Of a DNA stretch of 64,000 nt, positions 36,010 to 44,492 are shown piece after piece. The notes under the pieces were generated by a model, which worked only from the letters and a program-made list of their open reading frames with translations, ran no database searches and had not been told where the DNA came from. Both the position numbers and the translations under genes were made by a program. The stretch is from positions 1,545,613 to 1,609,612 of the forward strand of contig NZ_CP017675.1 in assembly GCF_001870225.1 (NCBI RefSeq), given 5' to 3'. How positions within the stretch are numbered: the first letter of the stretch is position 1; each line of letters begins with the position of its first letter. The stretch comes from Gloeomargarita lithophora Alchichica-D10 (lineage in GTDB: Bacteria; Cyanobacteriota; Cyanobacteriia; Gloeomargaritales; Gloeomargaritaceae).

Positions 36010-36711
36010 CTAAAGGGTTAAAGGCGGGGGCGGACTTGAGGCGAGTTTGTGGGCAAAGCGGGTGGTTTCTGGCAGGCGATAGCGGCGGGTACAGTGCAGT
36101 ACATAGGCCAGGCTAGTTTCCAGGCTAATCCGATGGCCGGGGGAAATGTAAAGCAAATTGGTACCGGGGCGGGTACGCAGGGCGGCGCCAAGGGTTTCAC
36201 TTTTATCCTCACTTTTATCCATCAAAGGTTGCCAGTCCCCCCGGTTTTCCCCCACCGGGGCATGGTGTCCCACCAGGCGGGATTTCGCCACGCCAATCGC
36301 CGGGATTTGGGTTAATAGTCCCAGATGGCAGGCAATCCCACAGCGGCGGGGATGGGCTAACCCCTGTCCATCGCACAGGAGCAAATCCGGGAGCCGTTGC
36401 AGTAGGTTCAGGGCGCACAAAATCACCGGGATTTCCCGAAAGGACAGCAAGCCGGGGATATAGGGAAACGTCACCGGTAGGGTGGCAAGGCTTTGCTCCC
36501 GAAGTTGTAAATCCGGGTAACTCAGGACAGCGATGGCCGCCCGGGCGACCCGATTCCCCGCCACAAACCCCACATCTACCCCGGCGACATAATTAACATC
36601 AACTAAAGCCAGGTCATCCTGCGTTAATACCTGGGCGGCCAACTGGGTCTGCAAGGCTTGGGCTTCTGCGGTGGTGGTCGGCCAGTCCATCGGCAAAGAA
36701 AAGTGGGGCAT
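36010..36711 (-). CDS. nfi: Endonuclease V
   Basis: A 233-residue DNA repair enzyme that cuts one base 3' of deaminated bases such as inosine. Active-site parts are VAGVDVGF (Asp46), the wedge PYIPGLLSFRE (residues 83-93, Glu93) and LLCDGQGLAHPRRCGIACHLG, given in parts as LLCDGQGLAHP (Asp114) and RRCGIACHLG. IGVAKSRLVG supplies the conserved Lys. Length is normal. It is divergent from a TVP38-type gene with essentially no spacer if the latter starts at its first ATG. Confidence 0.92.
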   Translation of the reverse strand: MPHFSLPMDWPTTTAEAQALQTQLAAQVLTQDDLALVDVNYVAGVDVGFVAGNRVARAAIAVLSYPDLQLREQSLATLPVTFPYIPGLLSFREIPVILCALNLLQRLPDLLLCDGQGLAHPRRCGIACHLGLLTQIPAIGVAKSRLVGHHAPVGENRGDWQPLMDKSEDKSETLGAALRTRPGTNLLYISPGHRISLETSLAYVLHCTRRYRLPETTRFAHKLASSPPPPLTL

Positions 36712-36760
36712 GGTTTATCTACAATCAAACCAAACGGCAGGGGTGGTATTGGTTCCAAGT

Positions 36761-37321
36761 ATGGCCTGGGAATCAGCGCAAAGTGTGACCCAAAATCTCA
36801 CCCACTGGGTTGCACAAGCCGGGATGTGGGGGGCGGGGCTGTACATCGGGCTGTATATCGTTACTACATTAGCCCTGCTACCAACTACCCCTTTGAATCT
36901 GGCCGCCGGGTTGGTGTTTGGTCCGGGCTGGGGATTGCTGTGGACGGTGGTGGGGGCTCTGCTGGCGGCGGTGGTGGGATTTGCCCTGGCGCGGGGGGTG
37001 GGGCAGGCGTGGGTCAAACGCAGGTTGGCGAAGCACTGGTCGGGGTTGAGCGAGTATTTCCAGCGGCGGGGTGCTTGGGTTTTATTTTGGGTGCGGCTGT
37101 TGCCGATTTTTCCCTACGGATTGGTGAATTATGGGGCGGGGTTAGTGGGGATTTCCTGGCGGGATTATCTCTTGACTTTGGTGCCGGGAACCCTGGTGGG
37201 GGTCGCCCCGGTGGTGTGGCTGGGCAGTGGGCTGGGGGCGGGGCGGGGCGGGTGGCTCTGGGTCGGTTTGGCCTTGGCGGGGCTGCTCTGGTGGGGGGGA
37301 CGGGCATGGTCACGGCATTAA
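36761..37321 (+). CDS. TVP38/TMEM64 (DedA-like) family membrane protein
   Basis: A 186-residue membrane protein of the SNARE-associated/VTT family, with about five helices. The family core is TTPLNLAAGLVFGPGWGLLWT, the Phe/Arg-bearing VLFWVRLLPIFPYGLVNYGAG and GISWRDYLLTLVPGT. Members are implicated in lipid scrambling. The start is uncertain: MAWESAQSV at 36761 is used, while MVYLQSNQT at 36710 would abut the nfi start codon. Confidence 0.8.
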   Translation: MAWESAQSVTQNLTHWVAQAGMWGAGLYIGLYIVTTLALLPTTPLNLAAGLVFGPGWGLLWTVVGALLAAVVGFALARGVGQAWVKRRLAKHWSGLSEYFQRRGAWVLFWVRLLPIFPYGLVNYGAGLVGISWRDYLLTLVPGTLVGVAPVVWLGSGLGAGRGGWLWVGLALAGLLWWGGRAWSRH

Positions 37322-37521
37322 ATCGGATTGAATCTCTAGGGGGGGGCTTTACACAGTCCACACATTTGGTGTAATAATAAAACTAATTTCAATCGTTCCT
37401 AAATTTAGATCCAGCTATCATTGCGACCACGTTGCCTGGTGGGCGGCGAGTTGATGCCCTAGGTTCCTAACCTCACACGGTGTGGATGTTAGATTATTAA
37501 CAATACCTACGGCTGAGGGTT

Positions 37522-38601
37522 ATGACAGGATTTTTTCAGGGTGGTATCCAGGGTGTGGGCATCGAATTGACCCCCATGCGGGTGCAGGTTGCCCAGATTC
37601 AAAAGCGGAAGCAGAGCCTCAAATTGGTCGCCCTGGCCTCGGTGGAACTGCCGGAGGGTTTTTTGGAAGACGGTCAAATCGTTGACCGGGATGGGGTTGC
37701 CGAACTGATCAAGAACCTATTGCAGGAAAACAAGATCAAGGCGAAGCGGGCGGCCTTGGCGATTCCGTCCCACCGGGCGGTTACCCGTTTAGTAAAACTC
37801 CCGGCGGAGTTGGACGATACGGAATTGCGCGAAAATGTGGAAAACGAGCAGGCGGCGTTGTTCCTGCCCTACCCCAGGGAGGAGGCGGATTTAGATTTTC
37901 AAAAACTGAGGCTGTCCCGCAGTGACGACGACCAGGAGCAAATTGATGTGCTGTTGGCCGCCACCCGCAAGGAAACCACCGATAGCTACCTGGAAACGGC
38001 GCAAAAGGCTGGTTTAACCGCCCGCAGTGTGGAAATCAGCAGTTTTGCCCTCCTGCGTACCCTGCGGGATCAGATGCGGCAAACTTTTACGGACAGGGAA
38101 GCGGCAGCGGTGGTGGATATTGGCTATGACAACACGGAAATTAGCATTGTGGTGGATGGGATTCCCCACTTTGCCCGGGATGTGCCCATCGGGGTGCTGG
38201 AGATGCAAAATGCGGTCAGTCGGGCGGCCAGTATGCCCGTGAGTCGCAATCCCGGTTGGGCGCAGACGATGGCGGTGCCGGAGGATGGGGATGCCACCAT
38301 GCCCACCAACCGCCCGGGGATTGCCCTGATCCGGGTTTTGCAAGAACTGGGGGATGAACTGCGCCGTTCCATTGATTTTTATCGGGATCAGCCCGACTCG
38401 GTGGAGGTGGTGCAGATTTTGTTGGCTGGGCCGGGGTCGGGGATGGGTCAGTTGGATGAGTACATGAGCAATCGGTTGGGGATTGCCGCCAGTTGTATTG
38501 ACCCGGTGCGGACGCTGAATCTGGAAGTGTCCCAGGAGATTCCCCAGGCAGAGCGCTCCAGTTTGGGGGTGGTACTTGGACTGGCATTACGGGAGGTCTA
38601 A
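37522..38601 (+). CDS. pilM: Type IV pilus assembly protein PilM
   Basis: A 359-residue cytoplasmic actin-like ATPase and the first gene of pilM-pilN-pilO-pilQ. Seen are the N-terminal GVGIELTPMRVQVAQIQ, ALAIPSHRAVTRLVKLPAE and the phosphate-binding strand AAVVDIGYDNTEISIVVDG. It binds the cytoplasmic tail of PilN and links the motor complex to the inner-membrane platform used for twitching motility and natural transformation. A 200-bp intergenic region upstream probably contains the operon promoter (AT-rich at about 37470-37505). Confidence 0.92.
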   Translation: MTGFFQGGIQGVGIELTPMRVQVAQIQKRKQSLKLVALASVELPEGFLEDGQIVDRDGVAELIKNLLQENKIKAKRAALAIPSHRAVTRLVKLPAELDDTELRENVENEQAALFLPYPREEADLDFQKLRLSRSDDDQEQIDVLLAATRKETTDSYLETAQKAGLTARSVEISSFALLRTLRDQMRQTFTDREAAAVVDIGYDNTEISIVVDGIPHFARDVPIGVLEMQNAVSRAASMPVSRNPGWAQTMAVPEDGDATMPTNRPGIALIRVLQELGDELRRSIDFYRDQPDSVEVVQILLAGPGSGMGQLDEYMSNRLGIAASCIDPVRTLNLEVSQEIPQAERSSLGVVLGLALREV

Positions 38602-38603
38602 CA

Positions 38604-39350
38604 ATGTATGCGGTAGAGATTAACTTTTTACGCGACCGGGCACCCCAGGGGCAAGCCTATGAGGAGGCCGATGACAGTCCCTTGCCTTTGGTGGTGGGGA
38701 TTGCGGTCGGGGTGATTGCCCTGGTTGGCGCCGGGGGCTTGTGGGGCTTTACGACCTATCGGGAGCAAACCCTCGCCCAGGAGAAGGTGCAGGGGGAAGC
38801 CCGCTTGAATCCGTTGCGGCAACAGTTGGCGGAACTGGACAAGCTCAAGGAGCGGGTGAGTCAAATCCGCAAGGAAACCGAGGAATTGGCCAACGTGGTG
38901 GAAAAAGTCACCCCCTGGTCAGCGGTGGTGCAGGATTTGGGCAATCGCACCCTACCCGGCGTTCAGTTGGGCAAGGTTGACCAATCCGGGAGTAACCTGA
39001 AAATCACCGGCCAGGCCAACGAGTTTGCCACGGTGAATGATTTTCTGCTGGTGTTGGAGCGCTCGCCGTTTCTCAGGAGTGCCCCGCCCAACCAGCCCCG
39101 GCTGATCAATTCCCAACGGGCGGCGACTCGTGGGGATGAGGATACCCAGCCCCTGGTGCAGTACGAGGTGCAGGTGAGCCTCGCCAGCGACAAAAAATTA
39201 TCCGAAAATCTCGCCAACCTGAAGCGCACCGGGGCGGTGGGATTGGAGACCCGGATTGAGATTTTGCGGGAATTGGGGATATTGAAGGAGCGACCCGCTA
39301 CCCCAGCCGCCCCCAAAGATGAACCCCAGGAGCAGGAGGCAAAACCATGA
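38604..39350 (+). CDS. pilN: Type IV pilus alignment protein PilN
   Basis: A 248-residue bitopic membrane protein. The N-terminus YAVEINFLRDRAP is the PilM-binding tail. One helix (about residues 31-51, VVGIAVGVIALVGAGGLWGF) is followed by a coiled-coil (residues 55-95) and a ferredoxin-like periplasmic domain (PWSAVVQDLGNRTLPGVQLG). It starts two bases after pilM and overlaps pilO by 4 bases, as is usual for this operon. Confidence 0.9.
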   Translation: MYAVEINFLRDRAPQGQAYEEADDSPLPLVVGIAVGVIALVGAGGLWGFTTYREQTLAQEKVQGEARLNPLRQQLAELDKLKERVSQIRKETEELANVVEKVTPWSAVVQDLGNRTLPGVQLGKVDQSGSNLKITGQANEFATVNDFLLVLERSPFLRSAPPNQPRLINSQRAATRGDEDTQPLVQYEVQVSLASDKKLSENLANLKRTGAVGLETRIEILRELGILKERPATPAAPKDEPQEQEAKP

Positions 39351-40111
39351 CCCTCAGCGGTGCGTTTGAACAACCCAAGGCCGCCGGTTCCCAGAAAATT
39401 CTCGGCCTTAGTCCCTTCATTCTCTATGGTGCTTTGGCCGGGGTCGTGGGAATTGGCGGGGCGGTGGCGATTTACCTGACCCTGGTGCAGCCCGCTTCCC
39501 TACGGGTGAACCAACTCCAGAGCGAGGTGGAGGCCATCAACACCGAAATTCGCCAGAAAGAAGCCGCCCTGCGGGACCGGGGCAAGGTGGAGGCGGAACT
39601 GAAGCAGGCGGAAGCCCAGCGCGCTAAGTTGGAAACCATTTTTGGCAACCAGCAGGATTTGCAAGTCGCCCTGTTGATGATTGACCAGCAGATACGCGAC
39701 AGCGGTGCCAGTCTGCGTTCCTTCAAACCCGGAGCCGTAGCCACCGCCGGTCAGGTGGACGAGCAAACCCCCGGCACGGCGCAGAAAAAACCCACCCAGG
39801 CCAAAGCCCCCGCCGAGCAGACCACCGGGTTACTGAAAAAAGTTACCTACGATGTGGAATTTCAAGGCAGTTATCCCCAGACCGTCGCCGTCCTACGCAA
39901 CATCGAGCGCCTGCGCTTATTGCTGAATATCACCAAGTTTTCCATGCAAGCTCCCACATCTCGTAGTGAAGATGGGGAAACCCCCCGTCTGACGACCAAA
40001 TTCACCCTGGAAGCCTTTGTGCCTTTTACCCCTGAGGAACTGGCCGCCCGCAAGCAAGCCAGCCAACCGAAGGATGCCAAGGGCAAGCCACCGGCGACCC
40101 AGCAGCAATAG
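39347..40111 (+). CDS. pilO: Type IV pilus inner-membrane protein PilO
   Basis: A 254-residue bitopic membrane protein with one helix at about residues 27-47 (FILYGALAGVVGIGGAVAIYL), then a long coiled-coil (about 55-105, rich in Glu/Lys/Gln) and a ferredoxin-like domain (VTYDVEFQGSYPQTVAVLRN, in parts TYDVEFQGSYPQ and VAVLRNIERL). PilO pairs with PilN through the coiled-coils to form the alignment complex between the motor and the secretin. The Pro/Ala/Lys-rich C-terminal tail looks disordered. Confidence 0.9.
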   Translation: MTLSGAFEQPKAAGSQKILGLSPFILYGALAGVVGIGGAVAIYLTLVQPASLRVNQLQSEVEAINTEIRQKEAALRDRGKVEAELKQAEAQRAKLETIFGNQQDLQVALLMIDQQIRDSGASLRSFKPGAVATAGQVDEQTPGTAQKKPTQAKAPAEQTTGLLKKVTYDVEFQGSYPQTVAVLRNIERLRLLLNITKFSMQAPTSRSEDGETPRLTTKFTLEAFVPFTPEELAARKQASQPKDAKGKPPATQQQ

Positions 40112-40183
40112 CAGTAATGTTCCGGTGTTCGTCACCGGCGACAGAGCCAAACCCAACATCAAGTGACTGGAGGAGTGAACGAT

Positions 40184-42415
40184 ATGCGTCAATGGTTACC
40201 GGGTACGTCTTTCGGGCTGAGTGCCGCCCTGGTGGTGCTTGCCCAACCTGCCCTGGCAGGAACGGCCAAAATTACGGATGTGGAACTCAAGCCGGTGGGT
40301 AATAATCTCGCCATCGTCTTGAAGACCCAAGGCGGTAAGCAAATGCAGGTTTTGGGGAGCCGCCAGGGGAATACCTGGGTGGCTGAGATTCCCAACGCCC
40401 AACTGCAACTGCCCCAGGGTAAGTTTCAACAGGAGCGTCCCATCGCCGGGATTGACTCGGTGAATGTGGCTCCCCTCGCCGATGGGGGCGTGCGGGTGAC
40501 AGTCGCTGGCACGAATAAAAATCTGGCCGGTCGGATCGGCCAACGCACCGATGACCAGGTGAGTTTTTTGATTGAACCCCAGCGGGTGGCGCAAGCCCAG
40601 CCCAAGGCCAATCCCCAAGCCAATTCCCCCTTGGCGCAGGCCAGTCCCACCGACCCGACTCCCCGACCGGGGACGGGTTCCCCCCGGACGATTCCCCCGA
40701 ATTTACCCCAGGGGCCGAATCCTTTGCCGCCCTTATTGCCCCGGGCTGTCGCCCCACCGGTGGGGGATATTGCCGTCGGTCAGGTGAATGTGGGTGCCGA
40801 AGTAATTGACCTAGGGCCGAAGGGAGCCACCCGGATTCCCCGGTTAGTCCTGCGGGATGCCCCCGTGCGGGAAGTATTGACCCTGTTGGCACGGGCGGCG
40901 GGGATGAACCTGGTTTATGTGCCGGATACGCAGAAGGTAACCGGGCGGGAAACGGAACTATTGGAAATCACCGGTGGCTTTCGCTTGCAGACCAAGGATG
41001 AAACCACCGCCGAAATTGAAGTCGGACAGACCACGGTTTCTTTGGATATTGAAAACGAGGCCGCCCAAAACGTGTTGAACTACGTCCTGCGGGTGGCGCG
41101 CCTGCGGGCAAATCGGGTGGGCAATACCCTGTTTGTCGGACGGAACTTGCCCTCGGAAGCGGACAATGTGATCAGCCGCACCCTCCGGATCAACCAGGCC
41201 ACAGGGGCGGGGGTGGCGGGACATCTGGCCTCCCAAGGGGCAGAAGTGTATCGCACCATCGTAGAAACCGTGCTGGTTACCAACCAGGTGGTGGCTTCCC
41301 CCGGTTCGCCGCCGGTGGTGCAGAGTTTCCCCCAAGAGCAGGTGCGGGTAGAGCGGATCGCTGCCCCCGCCGGTTTGACCAATGCGGTCTTGACCGGACT
41401 ACGAGCCGTAGTAGATACCCGGACTAACGCCATCACCTTGACCGGGCCGGCGCGGTTGGTGGAGATCGCCAGTGCGACGGCGGCGCAGTTGGATGTGCGG
41501 AAGCGGCAGGCGATGATCAATGTGAAGGTGATTGACATCGTTTTGAACAATACCCAAGCCCAGGGGTTTAGCTTCTCCTTTGGGGCTAACCAAACCTTCT
41601 TTCGGTTTGACAATGGGGCGGCGGTGATCAATTTTGGGGCTAGTCCCACCTCCTTGATACCGGGGGCTTCGATCATCCCAGGGTTGAATACCACGGGCAT
41701 TGGGGCACCCTCCCAAATCCAACCTTTTAGCCAGACCTTCTTCGCCGCCCTGCAAGCTCAGATTGCCCAAAACAATGCCAAGCTTCTTACCGACCCCACC
41801 CTGTTGATCCAAGAAGGGGAAGTGGCGACGGTGCAGTTGACGGCGGATGTGGTGACCAACATTGAGGTAACTCCGGCTACCACGGAAGGGCAGGCTCCCA
41901 GTATCTCGGTTGATACCAGTCCGGCGGGTTTACTGCTCTCCGTGAATGTGGAGCGGATTGATGACAATGGCTTTATCACCCTATCAGCCAATCCTGACAT
42001 CAGTGTTCCCGCCGGTGCTTTCACCCTGACCACCCCAGGGCCAGTCGGTCAGGGGAATGCCATCAATACCATCACCCTTTTGGCACGGCGGCGGGTGACC
42101 ACTGGGCGGGTGCGTCTGCGGGATGGTCAGCCCCTGGTGCTGAGCGGCGTGATCCAAGATACTGACCGGGTGAATGTCTCTAAGGTGCCGATTTTGGGGG
42201 ATATTCCGGTGCTGGGTGCCCTGTTCCGGGCGACCAATAAGGTCAATCAACGCAACGAGGTGATCGTCCTGCTCACCCCGCAGATTGTCAACGAAACGGA
42301 TATGTCAACCTTCAACTACACCCCCGTTCCGGCCAACCCTGGCCCCCGCAGTGCGGTACCTGGGCAACCGGTGAGCCAAAACAACCTGTTGGATGCCACG
42401 GGCGGTCAGCGTTAG
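40184..42415 (+). CDS. pilQ: Type IV pilus secretin PilQ
   Basis: A 743-residue outer-membrane secretin through which the pilus passes. A signal peptide (LSAALVVLAQPALAG) is followed by an AMIN domain (about residues 24-115) that binds peptidoglycan. A Pro-rich linker (about 125-190), a secretin/STN N-domain (VLRDAPVREVLTLLARAAG) and N1 and secretin domains follow, the last ending with VPILGDIPVLGALFR and EVIVLLTPQIV. The ATG at 40184 is chosen because GGAGGAG sits about 8-14 bases upstream; a GTG at 40163 lacks this. It ends the pil operon and is followed by a clear terminator. Confidence 0.93.
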   Translation: MRQWLPGTSFGLSAALVVLAQPALAGTAKITDVELKPVGNNLAIVLKTQGGKQMQVLGSRQGNTWVAEIPNAQLQLPQGKFQQERPIAGIDSVNVAPLADGGVRVTVAGTNKNLAGRIGQRTDDQVSFLIEPQRVAQAQPKANPQANSPLAQASPTDPTPRPGTGSPRTIPPNLPQGPNPLPPLLPRAVAPPVGDIAVGQVNVGAEVIDLGPKGATRIPRLVLRDAPVREVLTLLARAAGMNLVYVPDTQKVTGRETELLEITGGFRLQTKDETTAEIEVGQTTVSLDIENEAAQNVLNYVLRVARLRANRVGNTLFVGRNLPSEADNVISRTLRINQATGAGVAGHLASQGAEVYRTIVETVLVTNQVVASPGSPPVVQSFPQEQVRVERIAAPAGLTNAVLTGLRAVVDTRTNAITLTGPARLVEIASATAAQLDVRKRQAMINVKVIDIVLNNTQAQGFSFSFGANQTFFRFDNGAAVINFGASPTSLIPGASIIPGLNTTGIGAPSQIQPFSQTFFAALQAQIAQNNAKLLTDPTLLIQEGEVATVQLTADVVTNIEVTPATTEGQAPSISVDTSPAGLLLSVNVERIDDNGFITLSANPDISVPAGAFTLTTPGPVGQGNAINTITLLARRRVTTGRVRLRDGQPLVLSGVIQDTDRVNVSKVPILGDIPVLGALFRATNKVNQRNEVIVLLTPQIVNETDMSTFNYTPVPANPGPRSAVPGQPVSQNNLLDATGGQR

Positions 42416-42444
42416 TTCTCTCGTTTTTAACCTCCAGTTTATTG

Positions 42445-42474
42445 CCCTCTACCAGTGATGGTGGGGGGCTTTTT
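42445..42474 (+). terminator. Rho-independent terminator of the pil operon, copy 1
   Basis: A 10-bp stem ccctctacca/tggtgggggg (with two G-T pairs) around a gtga loop is followed by cttttt. It lies 30 bp after the pilQ stop and has the standard form of an intrinsic terminator. Confidence 0.75.
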
Positions 42475-42607
42475 GCTGAGTCGTCATTGCTAGGCCAGGG
42501 TGATCCCCCCTAGCCCCCCTTATCAAGGGAGGGAACCGGATTCAAAGTCCCCCTTGTCAAGGGGGATTGAGGGGGATCAGTCTCAACTTTTAACCTCCAG
42601 TTTATTG

Positions 42608-42637
42608 CCCTCTACCAGCGATGGTGGGGGGCTTTTT
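42608..42637 (+). terminator. Duplicated terminator, copy 2
   Basis: The same stem as copy 1, with loop gcga instead of gtga, followed by cttttt. It arises from the 163-bp tandem duplication and would act as a back-up stop ahead of the Uma2 genes. Confidence 0.65.
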
Positions 42638-42805
42638 GCTGAGTCGTCATTGCTAGGCCAGGGTGATCCCCCCTTATCAAGGGAGGGAACCGGATTCAAA
42701 GTCCCCCTTGTCAAGGGGGATTGAGGGGGATCAGTCTCAACACCAATCGAAATGACTGTGATTTCAGCTATTTTGAATATATTGATATACCCTAGGTCGC
42801 CTGTC

Positions 42806-43450
42806 ATGGTTAGCACCGCCCCCAAAAATATAACCACCGATAGCTGGGTTCAAGCTACTTGGCCGGATTTTTTAGCTTTAGCGACCAACCCTAGCGACCC
42901 AAAAGCCCGGTTTTATTACGACAACCACGCCATGAGGATAGAAACTATGCCAATTGGGTCAGGACACGGCCAGGATAATACTATTTTGACCCTGGTTGTT
43001 ACCCTTTATGGTGCTATGAAAAATATCCGTTTGAAAGGTTTCACCAATACCAGTTTTCGGCAAACGGGTGTACGAGAATGTCAGCCCGATTTAGCGTTTT
43101 ATGTGGGAAATGATTTTCAGATACCTCCTAAGACATCCCAACCGGTAGCGGTGAGTGAATTTGGGGCACCGAATTTGGTGATTGAGGTGGCCGCCACTAC
43201 GCTGAATGATGACCTCGGACGCAAGCGTTTATTGTACGAACGGTTGGGGGTGCAGGAGTATTGGGTGGTGGAGGTCGAGAGTGGCGAAGTGACGGCTTTT
43301 ACTGTATGGGATGGGGGAAGTCGGCAAATTTACATCTCCCAAATCCTGCCCGAATTAGCAATCACAATCGTGGAGCAAGCATTAAAACAAAGTCAAACGG
43401 ACGATGACAGCATGATCCATCGTTGGCTCTTACAAACTTTTCAGGGATGA
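42806..43450 (+). CDS. Uma2-family (DUF820) endonuclease-like protein, copy 1
   Basis: A 214-residue protein with a PD-(D/E)XK-like fold as known for DUF820/Uma2: RECQPDLAFYVGN (the Asp), NLVIEVAATTLNDDLGRKR (the Glu) and KRLLYERLGVQEYWVVE. Uma2 proteins are abundant in cyanobacteria, but their role is not established. I start at the ATG at 42806 because the duplicate copy begins identically (MVSTAPKNITTD) after the same leader (cctaggtcgcctgtc). The frame upstream to 42752 is not conserved in the second copy. Confidence 0.8.
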   Translation: MVSTAPKNITTDSWVQATWPDFLALATNPSDPKARFYYDNHAMRIETMPIGSGHGQDNTILTLVVTLYGAMKNIRLKGFTNTSFRQTGVRECQPDLAFYVGNDFQIPPKTSQPVAVSEFGAPNLVIEVAATTLNDDLGRKRLLYERLGVQEYWVVEVESGEVTAFTVWDGGSRQIYISQILPELAITIVEQALKQSQTDDDSMIHRWLLQTFQG

Positions 43451-43543
43451 GAAGAATTAGAACGGGATACCTCTGTTATCTACTAAAAAAACGCTATATT
43501 TTGAATAAATTTAAGCATACTAATACACCCTAGGTCGCCTGTC

Positions 43544-44188
43544 ATGGTTAGCACCGCCCCCAAAAATATAACCACCGATGCTTGGGTTCAGGCCACTTGG
43601 CCGGATTTTTTAGCTCTAGCGGCCAACCCTAGGGATGAAAAAGCCCGGTTTTATTACGACAGCCACGCCATGAGGATAGAAACTATGCCAATTGGGTCAG
43701 GACACGGACGGGATAATACATTGCTCTCCCAAATAGTGACCCTCTATAGCGCAGTAAAAAATATTCGGATTGTCGGTTTTACCAACGTCAGTTTTCGGCA
43801 ACCGGGTGTACGAGAATGTCAGCCCGATTTAGCGTTTTATGTGGGAAATGATTTTCAGATACCTCCTAAGACATCCCAACCGGTAGCGGTGAGTGAATTT
43901 GGGGCACCGAATTTGGTAATTGAAGTGGCCGCCACCACGCTGAATGATGACCTCGGACGCAAGCGTTTGTTGTATGAACGGTTGGGGGTGCAGGAGTATT
44001 GGGTGGTGGAGGTCGAGAGCGGCGAAGTGACTGCCTTTGCGGTATGGGATGGGGGGAGTCGGCAAATTCACGTCTCCCAAATCCTACCCGAATTACCCAT
44101 CACGATAGTGGAACAAGTATTAAAGCAAAGTCAAACAGAAGATGACCGGATGATCCATCGTTGGCTATTACAAACTTTTCAGGCATGA
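43544..44188 (+). CDS. Uma2-family (DUF820) endonuclease-like protein, copy 2
   Basis: A 214-residue tandem paralogue of the preceding gene, identical over long stretches. Differences concentrate in the N-terminal half (for example LLSQIVTLYSAVKNIRIVG against ILTLVVTLYGAMKNIRLKG). The catalytic-type residues (QPDLAF, VIEVAA) are retained in both. The leader before the ATG is shared, so the duplication included upstream sequence. Which copy is ancestral cannot be told. Confidence 0.8.
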   Translation: MVSTAPKNITTDAWVQATWPDFLALAANPRDEKARFYYDSHAMRIETMPIGSGHGRDNTLLSQIVTLYSAVKNIRIVGFTNVSFRQPGVRECQPDLAFYVGNDFQIPPKTSQPVAVSEFGAPNLVIEVAATTLNDDLGRKRLLYERLGVQEYWVVEVESGEVTAFAVWDGGSRQIHVSQILPELPITIVEQVLKQSQTEDDRMIHRWLLQTFQA

Positions 44189-44214
44189 GAAGAATTAAAT
44201 TAGAGTAGGTCGCC

Positions 44215-44401
44215 TCGAAAAATAGGTCGCAGAGACACCGCCCCCGTTGTTGGTTCTACAGAATATCTGTTCGCAAATCCGGTTACTATATTTGAATTGT
44301 GCATAGCGGTCGCAGGGGAAACAACCCCCGCTGTTGGTTCTCGGCAATACCGGTATTCCAGCGAGATGACTTTCTGCAGGTGCAAATAAATAGAGGTGTC
44401 C
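44215..44401. repeat. Interspersed repeat elements, two nested or adjacent copies (7 and 8)
   Basis: The gap between the second Uma2 gene and the DUF2254 gene holds two cores in the same orientation: ggtcgcagagacaccgccccc at about 44228 and gcggtcgcaggggaaacaacc at about 44307, each followed by ttggttct. The right part ends ggtattccagcgagatgact... tagaggtgtcc. The left end (ctcgaaaaataggtc) is the GGACAyCTCT-type end with changes. One element may have inserted in or beside another. Confidence 0.65.
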
Positions 44402-44492
44402 TATCGTTCTTTAGTAGTTCTTCATATTTAAGCTCCAATTCAATTGGCGGGGCGTGGTATACAAAAAGCAGGGGTTTAGGGGGCAATTCTAG

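Larger units (their letters stand above)
42425..42741. repeat. Tandem duplication downstream of pilQ
   Basis: Two direct copies with a 163-bp offset (about 42425-42587 and 42588-42741). Each contains taacctccagtttattgcc, the terminator hairpin, gctgagtcgtcattgctagg and a C/G-run palindromic section (cccccttgtcaaggggg, attgagggggatc) of the kind dispersed in many cyanobacterial genomes. Copy 2 is 9 bases shorter within the C-run and has a single change in the hairpin loop. The 390-bp gap between pilQ and the first Uma2 gene is filled by this block. Confidence 0.85.
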
